From Parapristionchus giblindavisi (taxonomy: Eukaryota > Nematoda > Chromadorea > Rhabditida > Diplogasteridae), in NCBI GenBank assembly GCA_943737045.1, contig CALSFV010000018.1, positions 930,001-994,000 of the forward strand: a stretch of DNA of 64,000 nt. The letters are read 5' to 3'. Of this stretch, positions 24,162-37,984 are shown one piece after another. A program made the position numbers and the translations under genes. Under the pieces are notes generated by a model. The model was not told the origin of the DNA. It worked only from the letters and a program-made list of their open reading frames with translations, and ran no database searches. Every line of letters starts with the position of its first letter. Within the stretch, counting starts at the first letter, position 1.

Positions 24162-25412
24162 AAAATATTTTAAATGGTCTTTTCATTTCGCCCATTACTT
24201 TGCCAGCGGGAAAGATCTCTTACAATTAGGTTACACTCTTTACATCAATATGAAAAAAAAATGCAGCAGAGATTATAAAGAGGCTATTCCAACATCCAAT
24301 CGGGTTCAATGATTCTAGCAGAATTTTTTATCCGACTTGATATTCACACTCAAAAATCGTTGAAAAAATTTAAGTGCATTGGAACTTTGAAAGCTTGAGT
24401 GCTGCACGTAAGCCTTTTCGAAAGGTAATTCAAATTTCTATAATAGTGTGAAAATTTAGATAATTTTGGAAAAAACAAAAATTTTAGTTACTATGGCATA
24501 TTGTAGCCTCCAATCCAGTTGAGGGATCGCTACAATAAACATGTTTTAAACTCACAATCAACATTCATTAAGAAAAAAAAACTAGTGGGGCGTGGTGCGG
24601 CGCTATGCCCCTTTCGAAAAAGCTTACGAGATCCACTGTAATTCATAAACATTTGAAGATCATTATTAGTAGTTTTACAGACTATCAACGTTCAATTCGT
24701 TCGATGAGAACTTTACGGTTATTCGCCATCGACGAAAGTCTTTTTCTTGAAATTGAGTATATTTTGTGAGCCATCTCTCCATTTTGCACGTTATTTTCTT
24801 GTGTTCTTACCATGAAAGAGCTCTTGAAGAAGCCGAAGACAAATGCTACCGTACCTTGAACGTTATTCCTTTTTTCATACTTCACTATATATATGGTAAT
24901 GCAATTTTAAGTTTGGAAAAAAACTTCACTGCAGTTTTTTTTTCATTCCCTCATTGACGTTGTAAAGCTATTCTCTTTCGAATTCATTCATTGTTCTGTC
25001 ATAGCTCTGATAATCGATACTGCATTGGACATTTTCGACAAGAGAATAAAAAAAAGCGAGTGGGGAGTTTAATTTTTTTTTTGATCTTGTAAAAAACAGA
25101 GAAAAAAAACATTACGTCGAGGTTTTTAGTAGCGAGAGACGAGTTCATCAAGTCATTCATGTATTTTGTTATTTATTTATCGACATGAAACATGAAACAA
25201 TACTAATGTACGAAGGAATAATAAATATATAACAGAATACGATCTACATGATTGATATTGAAGAGGGTATGATTGGAAAGGATTGTGATTGGATGAGAAG
25301 TAATATTATGGAATAAACATATCTTTCTGTCCTTTGCAAGGACTGCAAAGAATAATGCACCACTAATAACGCTATACAAACAAGGAATACGAAAAGAAAA
25401 TCATTTCTTTTA
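24162..25412. other. Convergent intergenic region, nothing recognised
   Basis: This gap lies between the 3' ends of chemoreceptor 2 (plus) and the Fringe-type gene (minus). It is AT-rich with short homopolymer runs and no credible exon, RNA gene or long repeat. Confidence 0.5.
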
Positions 25413-28230
25413 TCAATTTTCATTCAGACAATGTTCAGGGAAAATGTAGCAATGAATGGCACGGAATCGAACTGGATCATCATCGCCATCTTTACGAATA
25501 GATTCTATGTTCACAATGTTTTCATATTCATTATTCCGATGAATACCGCTCAGAACGGCCTGTAAAAGAATATGGACTTAGTCTTATGAAGTAGCTCAGA
25601 ATTCCGACAACCAACCATTTAAAATTCACAAAAAAAACAGAAACCTTCACAAAAATCATGAAAGTATCAGGCATAAATGAGCAATGCGCATCAATGTATT
25701 TTCCTTCGAGTTTCACTAAAGTTTCTGAACTATTTGCCAACATTCAGTTGAAATTATATATGATCATAAAATGGATTAATTGAAACCCATTAAACGCAAC
25801 CTGATCACGTATATTCGTTCGATTCAACGCAGTCAAATTCTCAAAATGATGATGAAATCGACGATCTTCAGTGATGATTGTCTTACACAAATGAGCTGAA
25901 CATAATATAGAACAATTCTTTTATTTTATAAGTAAAAGTCTCGTTTGAACAAATGCGCATTTAACTTTTTCAAAGATTTTAGGCACTTCTTCGATTTCTA
26001 GCCACGTACTACTTTCCCATGATCTCTCATTCTTCATTTCCATATCACCCAATTCCAGATGATCGAAATGGGGGGATAGGGGGATTGAGGGGGGGGGGGG
26101 GGGTGACCAGAAACCGAAGAAGTTCCAGTTTTTACTAATCATGAATCCCAATGACACATCATCGTTGTGTTCTATCTCCGATGTTATAGTCGATAGAGTT
26201 ATTCCCTGGAAGTAATCATTATTATTCTTAAACGAATGTGATAAGATCATATAATACAATCATTATGGATACTAGGCCCTCCTTGGAGGTTTTCAAACAG
26301 AAACATATATTAAAACGAATTGAACATAGTGTCAGACACATGTCACAATTGACATAGTGTATGTCTCAGAAACCGTAGTTTTCATGTGAAATTCAATATC
26401 TCTTTACATTATATGATAGATCCTTTAGGCATTGTAGCAGAGGTCTCGAAATACATACGCCGGCATTCGCAGTTGCAAATCGAAACGATATCTTAAAGAA
26501 ATGCCTCCAAAATACAATAATTGCAAACTCTCTCTTATATCTCAAATCACTTAACCGAATTACGCGAGAGTAAGCTCAGAGCGTACAAATTCGTGAATAA
26601 TAAGCATCGGCGATAGGGTCATAGAATTAGTATACATACCGTTTTCCCCTTGTAACGTCCACTGAGCGACATTGACATGGATGTTCTGCCTATGGCGACA
26701 GAAGTTTTGTAGTCATACTCAGTGAGAACCTTCTTTAGCATAGGAACGTTAACGTAATTATCATCATCGAATCGGCATGACCATCTATAATATGAATATT
26801 GGGCATATTACATTATTATATAATACTTTTTTTCATTTTTTTCAACCAAAAAAATACGATGTTGTACGTAAATTTAGCACAGGTCCTTCCAATGATTTTC
26901 CTTATACATGACACTAAAAAAAACATTGCACAAACGTGACGTAACTAGTGTTGTAATCCCTTGTCAACAATTATCAAGACACGCTAGTGGCATCGCGATT
27001 GTCGGCAAACCGTTGTTCAATTTTAATAGAAAATTGAGAATTTACAATCTATGCACATATTATATTTGTTTTAAACTTCAATAAATAGGCGTACTGTGGC
27101 ATGCCGTCGAAGAATACTTCCAGTTCTGTGCGAGTTTTGCACGAGAGCGCAGGTCTGAAATCGCATATCGTATTGCTGGACATGGACATGACATTTTTGC
27201 AGATTATTAGGTCGATTCATATTATTTTGCTATTGTTTCGAACTTCTCGATCTTAGGGCTTCGTAGCGCGTATGCTTTTTTCAGTGTTTTTTTGTTTCCA
27301 GAGCTCACCGTGGCAAAAACCGAAGAAGTACCAACTAAAATGGACAAACTTGCTGTATTCAGCACCACATTGAGTCTCAATAAGGTGCCATTCCAAGACT
27401 TTCCGAATGTACGCCTTTAATGAGGAAGAAGCATCGTCGCTAATCACGAAAATCTGTAAATGCTTGTTAAATACAATCCAGCTTTCGCCGATCTAATCAC
27501 GATCTATCATCAACAAAGAAAGAATGAGCGTGGTCAATAGAAAGAGTATGTGCCGAATCGACGAAATCATTCATCGAACAACTTGAATTTTACTTTTAGT
27601 CTACTTCAAGTGAGTGACGCCACTTATTCACTTTAACCAGATTTACGTCTCACTTGCAAGTATACTTAGAGCGAAATTGTAAGTACACTTCGAGTTTTAA
27701 AATACCAGAGATCGCTAGTGGAGTTTTGCAACATTGTTTGTGAAAAGTTCCTCTTGTGACATCATGCACTCAGCCATGTATTTTTAATTAATATCTATAC
27801 GAACATTTTCCTTGTCTAGAGTGAACCATGTTTCTAGTATGTATTTGAGACGAGATTCGTAAGTTGTTGCTCCAGTTCTGATGGTCATGATGAGCTCTTC
27901 ATTGTAAGGTATTGATGGTAATTCTGGGCTATGAGCGATGACTGGGATCTAAACACCTATAATGAACAGAAGTATGGAATAAGTGCTTTTATGTAGCCCT
28001 CATATAATTGAAACCTCACTGTCCTCACTCTCACCGAAAAAAAAGTGAGATAATCGTTGTTTGCTACGATATAGATGGTATCATTATCACTTCATGTTAT
28101 ATTAAATAATTACTAAATGAACCTTATGAAATGAATAGTAGATCAGTATGATAGAGATAATGACAAGAACTGATAAGACTGCTTTGGTTGAAGAGGCCAA
28201 ATTACATCCAGTTATATTCCAGATTGGCAT
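25413..28230 (-). CDS. fng: Fringe-type beta-1,3-N-acetylglucosaminyltransferase
   Basis: Nine exons join in phase to 318 residues: 28230-28123, 27948-27805, 27453-27350, 27154-27095, 26784-26640, 26491-26408, 26205-26136, 25895-25801, 25559-25413. The order of motifs fits the Fringe family: an N-terminal signal anchor (AVLSVLVIISIILIYYSF), ESRLKYILETWF, a FVISDD strand, PALSCKTRTELE, the catalytic metal-binding WSCRFDDDNYVNVP, RFATANAGVCISRPLL, DDVSLGF, HHHFENL, and the C-terminal DPVRFRAIHCYIFPEHC. The family adds GlcNAc to O-fucose on EGF repeats (for example Notch) in the Golgi. The type II topology agrees with this. An in-frame upstream Met exists at 28341, but the chosen start gives a normal short cytoplasmic tail. 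Whether it modifies Notch in this animal is inference. Confidence 0.88.
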
Positions 28231-28493
28231 CGATGTGTCCAATGAATATAATAAACAATATTTAAAAGTAAATACCAAAAAAACACAAACAGACCAACCA
28301 GATAATATATATCGGCTTTCGAGTATAGCAAAATGGTGCAAAAGTAATTTAAAACGGTAGATGAAGAATGTGATTGGTGGTTACTACGTTAGCTAATGAT
28401 GACTCGCAATACCTGAGAGTCGATGACAATTGGAGTGGAAAGATCGCACATGTAGACAAGAACATTGTAGTAGTGATTTAATTATATTAATCT

Positions 28494-28970
28494 TGGGTCT
28501 GTCCAATCTGTCAAAAAAGATGCGAACAAAGTTGCGAACAAAGTTCGCAACTTTGTTCGCATATTTTTCTCTAAATCTCTCGAAATACACGCTCTCTAAT
28601 TCTCTCTAACAAAAGATGCGAACAAAGTTGCGACCAAAAGATGCGAACAAAGTTGCGAACTTTGTTGCGAGGTCGGTTAGAGCAGGCGAGAGAGTGTGCA
28701 TTTGAAGAGGAGCTGAATAAGTAATGCCCGTTTACTTTTTCTGCTCCTCTTCAAATGCACACTCTCTCGCCTGCTCTAACCGACATCGCAACAAAGTTCG
28801 CAACTTTGTTCCCATCTTTTGGTCGCAACTTTGTTCGCATCTTTTGTTAGAGAGAATTAGAGAGCGTGTATTTCGAGAGATTTAGAGAAAAAGATGCGAA
28901 CAAAGTTGCGAACTTTGTTCGCAACTTTGTTCGCATCTTTTTTGACAGATTGGACAGACCCCTTATATTT
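28494..28970. repeat. Near-perfect palindrome built from nested short palindromes
   Basis: The element starts with 'gggtctgtccaatctgtc' and ends with its inverse. Arms are about 235 bp with very few mismatches and almost no loop. Both arms contain repeated 'gcgaacaaagtt' units that are themselves partly self-complementary, so each arm can also fold alone. It lies just upstream of the Fringe-type gene. No coding potential was found. The flanks 28231-28493 and 28971-29644 show nothing else of note. Confidence 0.9.
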
Positions 28971-29048
28971 TAGTGAATATGGTGAGAAGTGAATGAAGAC
29001 ACTTATCATGCTGGGAATTTATAATACGATTTGTTTCTAGCTAAACAT

Positions 29049-29114
29049 ACAGTGTGTCCAAAAAGACTATTACATTTATAAACACATGTATCTTTGTGTT
29101 TATAAATGTAATAG
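29049..29114. repeat. Small hairpin with mariner-like terminus
   Basis: A 'tacagtgtgtccaaaaagac' string, typical of Tc1/mariner ends and preceded by TA, runs into a perfect 20-bp stem (29067-29086 with 29095-29114) with an 8-nt loop. It is probably a tiny MITE remnant. Confidence 0.6.
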
Positions 29115-29644
29115 TTCAGTTATGAAGAAGAGTTCAACAGATGAAATGTGTACTTTCTCGTATAAAAATGTGAAAATACAATTTTTGATTTTTTGACCAC
29201 TAAAGACTAGGTTTCAGGCTCATTGGATAGACTCCTCGAGAGCTTTCGATAAAGATCTTGAGATGCGAATGTCATGGTGATTTGGCTGAAGGATGATCGA
29301 GGAAAAAACCGCTCTTGAATGCTCGGGATATGAGTAGATCACTATTTAAATCCGTGATTCCCTTTGATCTACTCGCTAAAGCCTTAACAATAATAGGTTT
29401 TTGAATGGCCAGAATAATTCAGAATGGTTCAAATGAATCGTGATCCAATATTTTTTCGATGTAAAATAGATGAGATAAATTTTTGGATATATTTACTTGT
29501 TTTATTTGAGTGTTGTTGCTCGTGTTCTACTTTCTTATCGTAGTCGATGTTTGTAATAAACCATTGCAAAACATGACAAGTACGTAACAACGGAAAAGTA
29601 GACAATGTAAAGGACAATTTATCTCTCGAGTCTCTCGAGGAAAA

Positions 29645-32246
29645 TCAGTCGATATTTCGTGTAAAACCATCTGACATTGCTGTCACTTCACTAACTGAGA
29701 TTTTCTCAAACCTTCTGCATCTCAAAAAGGCAAGGATCCGTGGGATGATCTGAAAATGTTAGTTTATTGCTAAAAAAGCTAGATATTCAAAACGACTAAT
29801 TACAGAATTGTTTTATCTTCAAAGAGTAGGAAGAGATATCTATTCTTTGAGGTTAAAGGCTCGTTAAAAAAGAGTGGAAAGCCGAAATCGGCGACTTTCC
29901 ACCCGTTAAAAAAGCACCCGGAAAGTCGAAAATCGAAACACGTAATTTGAATTAGCGCGCGCACAAACAGGTGCGGGAGTTCAAATTCCGACTTTCCGTC
30001 ATCGAATTTTAGCAGTTTAAATGGAAATTCAACACCATGCTCGCCTAAAAATGCAATCCGCGGAAATTCGCTGTCGGAAAGTAGGAATTTGAATTCCCGC
30101 ACCTCTTTGCGCGCGCGAGTTCAAATTTCGTGTTTCCATTTTCGACTTTTCGGGTACTTTTTTAACGGGTGGAAAGTCGCCGATTTCGGTTTTCCACAAT
30201 TTTTTAACGAGCCATAAGTCGAGGCTTATTAATGATAACTCACATTATCGGTTTGATTCTTCAATATGAAAACTATGGAAAATTGAAATGGATCAAGGCT
30301 GAACATACACTAAAAAGGAAACAATAAAAATATTTGAAACTCCTCACTTTCTTGCATTATTGATAACGTATACATTAAAAGGTATGATTCTTAAAATGTC
30401 TCTGGTTTATACATACCACGGGAATAGATCGGCTCAATGCGAGCAAAAAAGGGGGCAGCACCGTAATGTCTAAGGTCATCAAAACTATCAAACATAACAG
30501 AGGAAACACGTATAATACAATCATTCCGGACAACTGAATAAAGAATTATTATATTAAAGATTAAATTTCCTATCTGTTTAATTATTTAGATTCAATAATT
30601 AATAAGGGTAAACAAAACCATAGACATAAAAAATAAAAATAAAACATTTAAGTTTTCTTTCGAGAAACACTAGAAACTTCATCTAGCCTCCTCTCGTTAC
30701 TGTGATTTCTTTGGATTTATCAACATGACATACAAAACTATTTAGAAAATACTCTTATTGGAGTATAATAGAATCTCACAAGTTTCAATAAAACCCCGAA
30801 TGAAATGACCAACTTGGGTGAAGAAAGTCTTCCTTATCCTGTTCGACTTTCGTTGTGTTTGACTCGAGAATAGACGCTAAAATAAAATATGTTAATCATT
30901 GAGCCTTGTCGGATATAGGGATAATGACAACACAATATTCACATCAGTGCAAGCATATCATTAACAGAATTCTCCTTTAAAAAATAAAACATTTGGTTAA
31001 AAAAGACCGCGAGTTATTCGAAAACATAACATCTAATTTGATTACTTTGTTTTTCATGAGGCGTCGAATAGAGTCGTAGGAGAGAAATACAGCAAGAGGG
31101 ACGATCAATATTACAGCGCATCCGAGAACTATCACTTCTGCTACTGAAATTTTAATGATATTCTGATTTTTGTACAGAATGAAAAATGGTCCCCAAAGTC
31201 ATCTTTTTGTGCACGAGGTATATATTTTGTGAAGATGTTCGACAAAGTATAAGGTATTCCTTTAAAGTAACGACAAATTGACTCTCCACTATGATTATTC
31301 ACTTTCTTTGTGAACGAAAAAGTGTGGCCTGCGCCTTGGAGTAGACAAACTATGGGGTAAGCATATTGAATACCTGTTGTGAAAACTTTATCTTCGTCAT
31401 CATTATATTGAAATACGAAAATGGTTCCTCCTCTATTTTCAAGCCACGCCAAGTCTGGATTCTTTAAAATTCATTGATATTTAACAAAAAAACATATTAT
31501 ATATTTCATATATGACCTTGAGAATATCTTGGGTCGCTCTGTCTGAATCAGTCGATAACATTCCAAAAGACACTACATTCAATATCAACAACGCAATCTC
31601 AACTACAATTACGATTGCTTGAACTCTGAATCAATATTTTTAACATATTAGCATATATTGTTTTAACTAACTTAGTGGAAAAAGGAGGTTTATCGCCAAC
31701 ACCTGAAACCATCGTTAAATGGATACGAAATAATAGAAACTGGAAGAGAGGAATTCCACACACAGCAAAAGCCGCTATGATTGCCTGAAAAATGTTGATA
31801 TGTTTTTATTTAACTTTTCGAAAGACTTACAAGTTGTATAGAATGAGGTATTCCAATTCTACACAATGGTCCATCACAGTATATTGCAGCATATGGAGCC
31901 AAAACATGTAATCGAAATAATAAGCAGAAGTTTATTTCATGCGTTGTATGAAGAATCTTGGTAAGCATAGCGATTAATATATTTCAGTTTTTTACATGAT
32001 CTAACCTCATTCAAAACGTAAGCCCATTTTATTTCACTAAAATATGATGAGCCTTTTCTGAATAAATTATAAAACACTAGCGGATGAAGAGTGAGCAATG
32101 TGAATATAGGTAAAATTTTTTGGAAACTGAAATTTTAAATGTTATAATCAAGAGTGGAAGAAAGAGTTTACTTACGTTAGGGATGTGTCCAGAGCCCAGT
32201 CACGATCCCAATCGAAATTGTAACGTAACGAGCCATTGGACGACAT
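29645..32246 (-). CDS. Serpentine chemoreceptor 3 (Str superfamily)
   Basis: Eleven exons join in phase to 347 residues: 32246-32176, 32126-32006, 31956-31831, 31784-31703, 31623-31517, 31461-31374, 31143-31046, 30876-30814, 30533-30417, 30309-30244, 29749-29645. Landmarks: a hydrophobic first helix (FQKILPIFTLLTLHPLVFY), YFSEIKWAYVLNE, IYCDGPLCRIGIP before helix 3, LAWLENRGGTIFVF in the long extracellular loop, SSQTQRKSNRIRK before helix 6, and a basic tail ending in TRNID. The ENRGG loop and exon pattern point to the same superfamily as the pair at 18-24 kb, but the sequence is clearly more diverged. A foldback sits in its last intron. The junction before the eleventh exon is supported by phase only. 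Confidence 0.8.
29858..30213. repeat. Foldback element in last intron of chemoreceptor 3
   Basis: 'ggctcgttaaaaaa' at the left end is mirrored by 'ttttttaacgagcc' at the right. Inside, 'gactttccacccgttaaa' and its inverse also match, followed by GC-rich 'gcgcgcg' segments. Arms are about 150 bp with a short loop. Confidence 0.85.
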
Positions 32247-33419
32247 AAACCAAGATTTGCCACGAAACGACTATCAAATTCTTCTTTTTTTGTTCACTCC
32301 TAAATCAACCCTTTAATCAAAGACCAATAGTCTTCGAATATGATCAACATAACAGAAATAATTCGAAGACGAAAGATTTTTCTCGATAATGCGCATAACT
32401 ATCACTTTGTATCAACGTATAATTGAGTTTTGTCGAAAAAAAGATTAACAATATTTGAAAAGAGACAAGACTTAAGATGATGATGTTTCTGGAGCTATTC
32501 CAAAAGCATATATACCTCTAAAACTACGCAAATAAGTAACAAATGATTCCCGGGTGGTTAAAAAAATGATTCAACATAATTATTATGATGATGTCATTAA
32601 CATGTGCAAGACTAACATCTACTAAAAACATAAAAATGTAGCATAGATAAAAACGATGAAAGAAAAAATTGAAAATTGATAGGAAATTCGGCATTTTCAG
32701 CTTCGACCAAAAGTATCCGGATATTTTTTTAAAAGTCAACTTTCTTCATTTTGAAGCTATCGGCGATTATGTCCGAATGGGGGATTTTTGTTCTTATTCT
32801 TTCTTTTCATAGTACATTGTGATAGCGCCGTTGTAGAAACATCCATAGGCAAAAAAGTGGATAGTCCATTAGAGTAGTCTAGTATCCTCTGCAAAAAGCA
32901 TTTCACCTGACAATGTGAGACAGATTACAAAAACAAGAGGCACGTGTAGAATTTACAATAGAATCAGCTGCTATGATCTTTTCATAGCCTCTATCAGTTG
33001 AAAAACCAAAAGATATCTTGGTCGAAAAATTGATCTCCTAATTGTTAGTCCAAAAAATAGCCAAAAGTAGCAAAAATATGAATTTGCTGAATTTGTCAAT
33101 TCTTTTGAGATAATTGTCACCTTGCGATAGTCATCTGTCAGTAATATACACAAACCGTCACACAGTTTACCATTGAGAATATTGAAAACTAATAAAGTTC
33201 CCTTTGAAAAAAAACGATGGTGTATCGTACATCGAAAAATCATTGGAACCTATGAACCATTCTGAATGGTTCTAGCCATTCAACGACGATTATGACCGAA
33301 TGAGGTATTTTGTTCTCTTTATTTTTTCATAGTTTTCTTTCATTCTAATCTAGTTGGTTCGCGAGAATCATGCTAAAATATTGCTTTTTCACAAATCTAA
33401 GCTGAATCATGACTCGAGG
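32247..33419. other. Intergenic DNA with a diverged direct repeat
   Basis: No gene recognised. A stretch at 32762-32812 is repeated in direct orientation at 33284-33334 ('cgattatg.ccgaatg' followed by T-rich sequence ending in 'ttttcatag'). This suggests two fragments of one dispersed repeat. Confidence 0.45.
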
Positions 33420-33632
33420 GGTTAAAATCTTGGAAAAGAAGTGAAAAGAATTGTTAATTTTGCGATTGTAAAAGTAGTTGTAAAATTATTATAGTAATCC
33501 AACACTCTCGTAAAGGGTTTTTATTGTGAAAGTTTGTCAATTACGAAACTATGCTACCTTTCGAACTATTTTTTTTCAAAAAATTAACACTACTTTTCAC
33601 TTTTCCATCTACTTTTCCAAGATTTTAACACC
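33420..33632. repeat. Short foldback element
   Basis: 'gttaaaatcttggaaaag' at the left end is mirrored by 'ttttccaagattttaac' at the right, with weaker pairing inward. The region 33633-34340 that follows has no recognised feature. Confidence 0.65.
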
Positions 33633-34339
33633 ACAATACTTTGGAAGTAGTTAAGGTCATCATCTAAAATCATCAAAAATATCCCTCTGGCTCTTAAATC
33701 TATAGACTCGTCTAAATTCCGTGCTGGGGTATGATAATTCCCCATTTTTTATTGGCGGAGGATACTCTCTCTTTAAGATTCGTTTTTAGGTCACTCGCCC
33801 CCTTTAAAGTAGGGACCCTCGATTTTTTTCGTAACAAAACTTTCCAGGCGGGAATATAGATAACATCTCCCTGAATTCATTTTCTCTAAAATTATGTTCA
33901 AAAAGGAATCCGACTTAAAATTTCGCTGCAAACGAGGACGGCGCGAATTTTCGAGAAAATAGCAAACGGGAATCGACTACTAGCCTGTGAACTACATACT
34001 TTCAGCATCTTGAATCTGTTAGAGAACAAAAATATCACATCGTTTGTACCCCATTTTTCCTAACACACCTCAAATCTCCTAGTTCCCCTTCTTTAATCAT
34101 TCCAATTGCAGTGCTATGCAGAAAATAATTGGAAATATCATATATGATTTGCAGCCATGTGTTCGTCATTATTGTACTCCTTGTAGTTCATTAGCTCTTA
34201 CTTCGTATTACACATGGCACCGATGCAAATATTTCCCTATATTTTTATCCTAAATTCATCATTCATTCATAAGATTTAAAATGATTATCATTTCAGAAAG
34301 TGACTAATTTGCATATGTATGTTATTCTTGTAATGTCAT

Positions 34340-34692
34340 ATGTCAATGTTAAATCGCAGTAAATGATCTCAGTGCTTTGCAAACATCCTTAGACTTAATA
34401 ATAACATGGAGTACTCAATGGTCTAAGAATGTCTATCATGAATACGGTCATCATGTACATGTACACATATCATCCAAATGTCACTTTCTCTTTCGAAGAT
34501 ACAGATCTTCCTTGTGTCACGGAGATCATACATATGGGAATTGCATACTATAATAAGTTAGAAAGCGAAGTCACGTATTACATTCTTCGATCTTTCTCGT
34601 ATAAAAGATTTTGTCTATCCTCGTCTATTATGCACGTACTCGACCAACTCAGAACACCATCTAGCACATGTTATTTATCTATCTTTTTTTAA
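34340..34692 (+). mobile_element. Decayed LINE reverse-transcriptase relic
   Basis: Translating across frames gives NDLSALQTSLDLIITWSTQWS, then LPCVTEIIHMGIAYYNKLE and YILRSFSYKRF. This is the order seen just after the YADD box in the two LINEs at 2.8 and 9.5 kb. It has frameshifts and no catalytic box. An open frame at 34429-34692 is only the tail of this relic. Confidence 0.6.
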
Positions 34693-34699
34693 ACCAAAT

Positions 34700-35470
34700 C
34701 TTATTGTCTAAAAATGGAATAATTTAGACCGAAATATGTTTTTAAATATTATATCGAACCGTCCGCTATAACAAAAAAAATATGGTTGCAACAAAGACAC
34801 AGTGTTTCAGAATAAGGGGAAAATATTATATTATATTAGACAGTACCTCCATTTGAATGTAGTTATTTAAAAATATAATTTTTTTTGAAAAAAAGAGCAG
34901 GATTCAGGGAGATTTCCTGATCGCTCAGTCCAAGGGACTATTCCGACCATATAAATGATCGATTTTCGCATTTTTTTACTTCATTTTGTGTCAAACCCGT
35001 TTCAGAGAATCAAGATCTTATCTGGGCAATGACTAAAGGACGGATATAACGAAGTGCTTACGCATTCTAAAGATCAAAAAATCTTCTTTTGCGTCCTTCG
35101 TCTTCTTCTGTGTCGTTCTTATGCTCAAATTCATATCGATCTGGAAATCTCGATGAACCATCCTATTCAATGGATGGTTCAGCGAGGTTCGTGCTGACAT
35201 TAATGTTTCAATACGTTAAATATCAAGCGAAAATAAAAACAATTGCACATTTAACGATAATTTATATTAAATGAATTGTCTAGATTACATATCACTTTTT
35301 ATAATGGCATCTATTTCCATTATTGAACTCATAAATGTATATGAAGCATCGCAAAATAATGCATTCTACACTATATGTATATTTGGTTTTACATTTGAAG
35401 AAGCTATTAAAATGGAATATCATTCCCATAATCCCCTCCCCAATATTTCACCGATGCGCATTTGAAGGAA
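34700..35470. other. Intergenic, no recognisable feature
   Basis: AT-rich sequence between the LINE relic and the ATT satellite. Short ORFs at 35089 and 35271 have no motif. Confidence 0.45.
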
Positions 35471-36549
<1,079 letters not shown>

Positions 36550-37331
36550 ATCGAACGATTTAGTGTTCAATTGTGCAGGTTATCGATATATGTGACGATT
36601 GAAAATACAGCAGGATAGATATAGACCCATTATGGCAATATTTTTAATTTGAACACAAATATGACAAAAGTTAATTGGATATCGCAAAGCGAACAAAAAG
36701 ATAGAGTGATTCCTATTGAATCTTGTGAAAAGTGATAAAAGAATGTTTTATTCATAAACTTTAATAAAGATTTGAACCATTCGATTCAATACCCACAAAA
36801 GTCTTTATCTCAATAATAGATCTTACTTTTTTATTATGAGACCTTCTATATTCGATATCAGGGGTTTTGATCGCACTTCTTATAGCATACGTATTCCGTC
36901 CTCTCAACCTCACGTTCTCTCTCTCCCTCTCCTTCTCTCCATCGCTACCGCTCAAGTGATCCATATTCGTGCAAATGCACTAGCGTTACGAGTGTGAACG
37001 AAATTGAAATGATGAAAAGTCCTACTACACGAGTTTAACACATTTTTTCGTTCAAAGTCGTTCTTTGGGACTTGATGTTAAAGCTTGTTTAGCGTTGTCT
37101 TGGTTGTTTTTTAGCCGCTACTCCAAGTAAAATGAAGTAGACGAATGTACAAGTTGGCACGTATTTTTTTATAATCACATTAAAATCGCGAGCGTGACTT
37201 TTCGTTCATTTTCATTTTCACCCCCCCCCCCCGCCCCGAGTCACCTTTCACTTATTTCTTTCTTCTAGACAGTGAAGTCATTATCATCACCTATTTATTT
37301 TTGATCATATTCATTTTCATGTGTCGTTGCA
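36550..37331. other. Intergenic, no gene; C-tract near 37221
   Basis: No credible exon. A run of about 14 C at 37221-37236 and a CT-rich stretch near 36915-36940 are the only notable features. The segment ends at the target-site duplication of the next element. Confidence 0.45.
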
Positions 37332-37942
37332 GGGGGGCGCCCGTTTCGGCAACGAGTTATAAATCGGTTGGGAGATGGTCTATGGAAACAAAAGTTTTAC
37401 CATTGTTATCAGTGGGAGTGTACGGTATGGTGCTACCGTAACCGTCGGGAATCGTGAACTGATTTTTTTAGTCGACCCATGACCCGGGGTTCATGGTTGA
37501 AAATGGACAAAGTCGAAAAATTCATGATGACCGAGCGAGCCAACTTTTATCTTTCTGGATACCGTAACCCGTAATACCGTAATCTAGCTACCGTAACCTG
37601 CAATAATATGGCGAAATGCACTTCATATCCTGGTTTGATTACGGTAGTTCGGGTTACGGTAACCAGAAAGATAAAAGTTGGCTCACTATTGATGTTATGG
37701 CAACTAGTATTGGGTCTCGTATTATCATGAATTTTTCGACTTTGGCTATGTTCAACCATGAACCCCGGGTCATGGGTCGACTAAAAAAATAAGTTCACGA
37801 TTCCCGACGGTTACGGTAGCACCATACCGTACACCACTACTGATAACAATGGTACAACTTTTGTTTCCATAGACCTTCTCCCAACCGATTTATAACTCGT
37901 TGCCGAAACGGGCGTTGCCGAAACGGGCGCCCCCCCCCCCCC
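37332..37942. mobile_element. Foldback element with G-run ends and 8-bp target duplication
   Basis: The ends are 'ggggggcgcccgtttcggc' and its inverse. The element is flanked by identical 8-bp TCGTTGCA (37324-37331 and 37943-37950). Arms of about 270-300 bp are near-perfect. The right end differs by a longer C-run (about 13 versus 6) and a duplicated 15-bp 'gttgccgaaacgggc' unit. An 8-bp duplication fits hAT-like transposition. No transposase is encoded. Confidence 0.85.
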
Positions 37943-37984
37943 TCGTTGCATGCGTGTGCATGTAGACAAAATATAAATATATAT

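Noticed and set aside
25531..25743. Possible extra Fringe exon (KLEGKYIDAHC...)
   Set aside because: The exons on either side already join in phase and match the family without it, and its acceptor gives a stop in the required phase.
28494..28970. CRISPR-like array from repeated 'gcgaacaaagtt' units
   Set aside because: Units are not evenly spaced, there are no unique spacers, and the genome is eukaryotic; the pattern is a nested palindrome.
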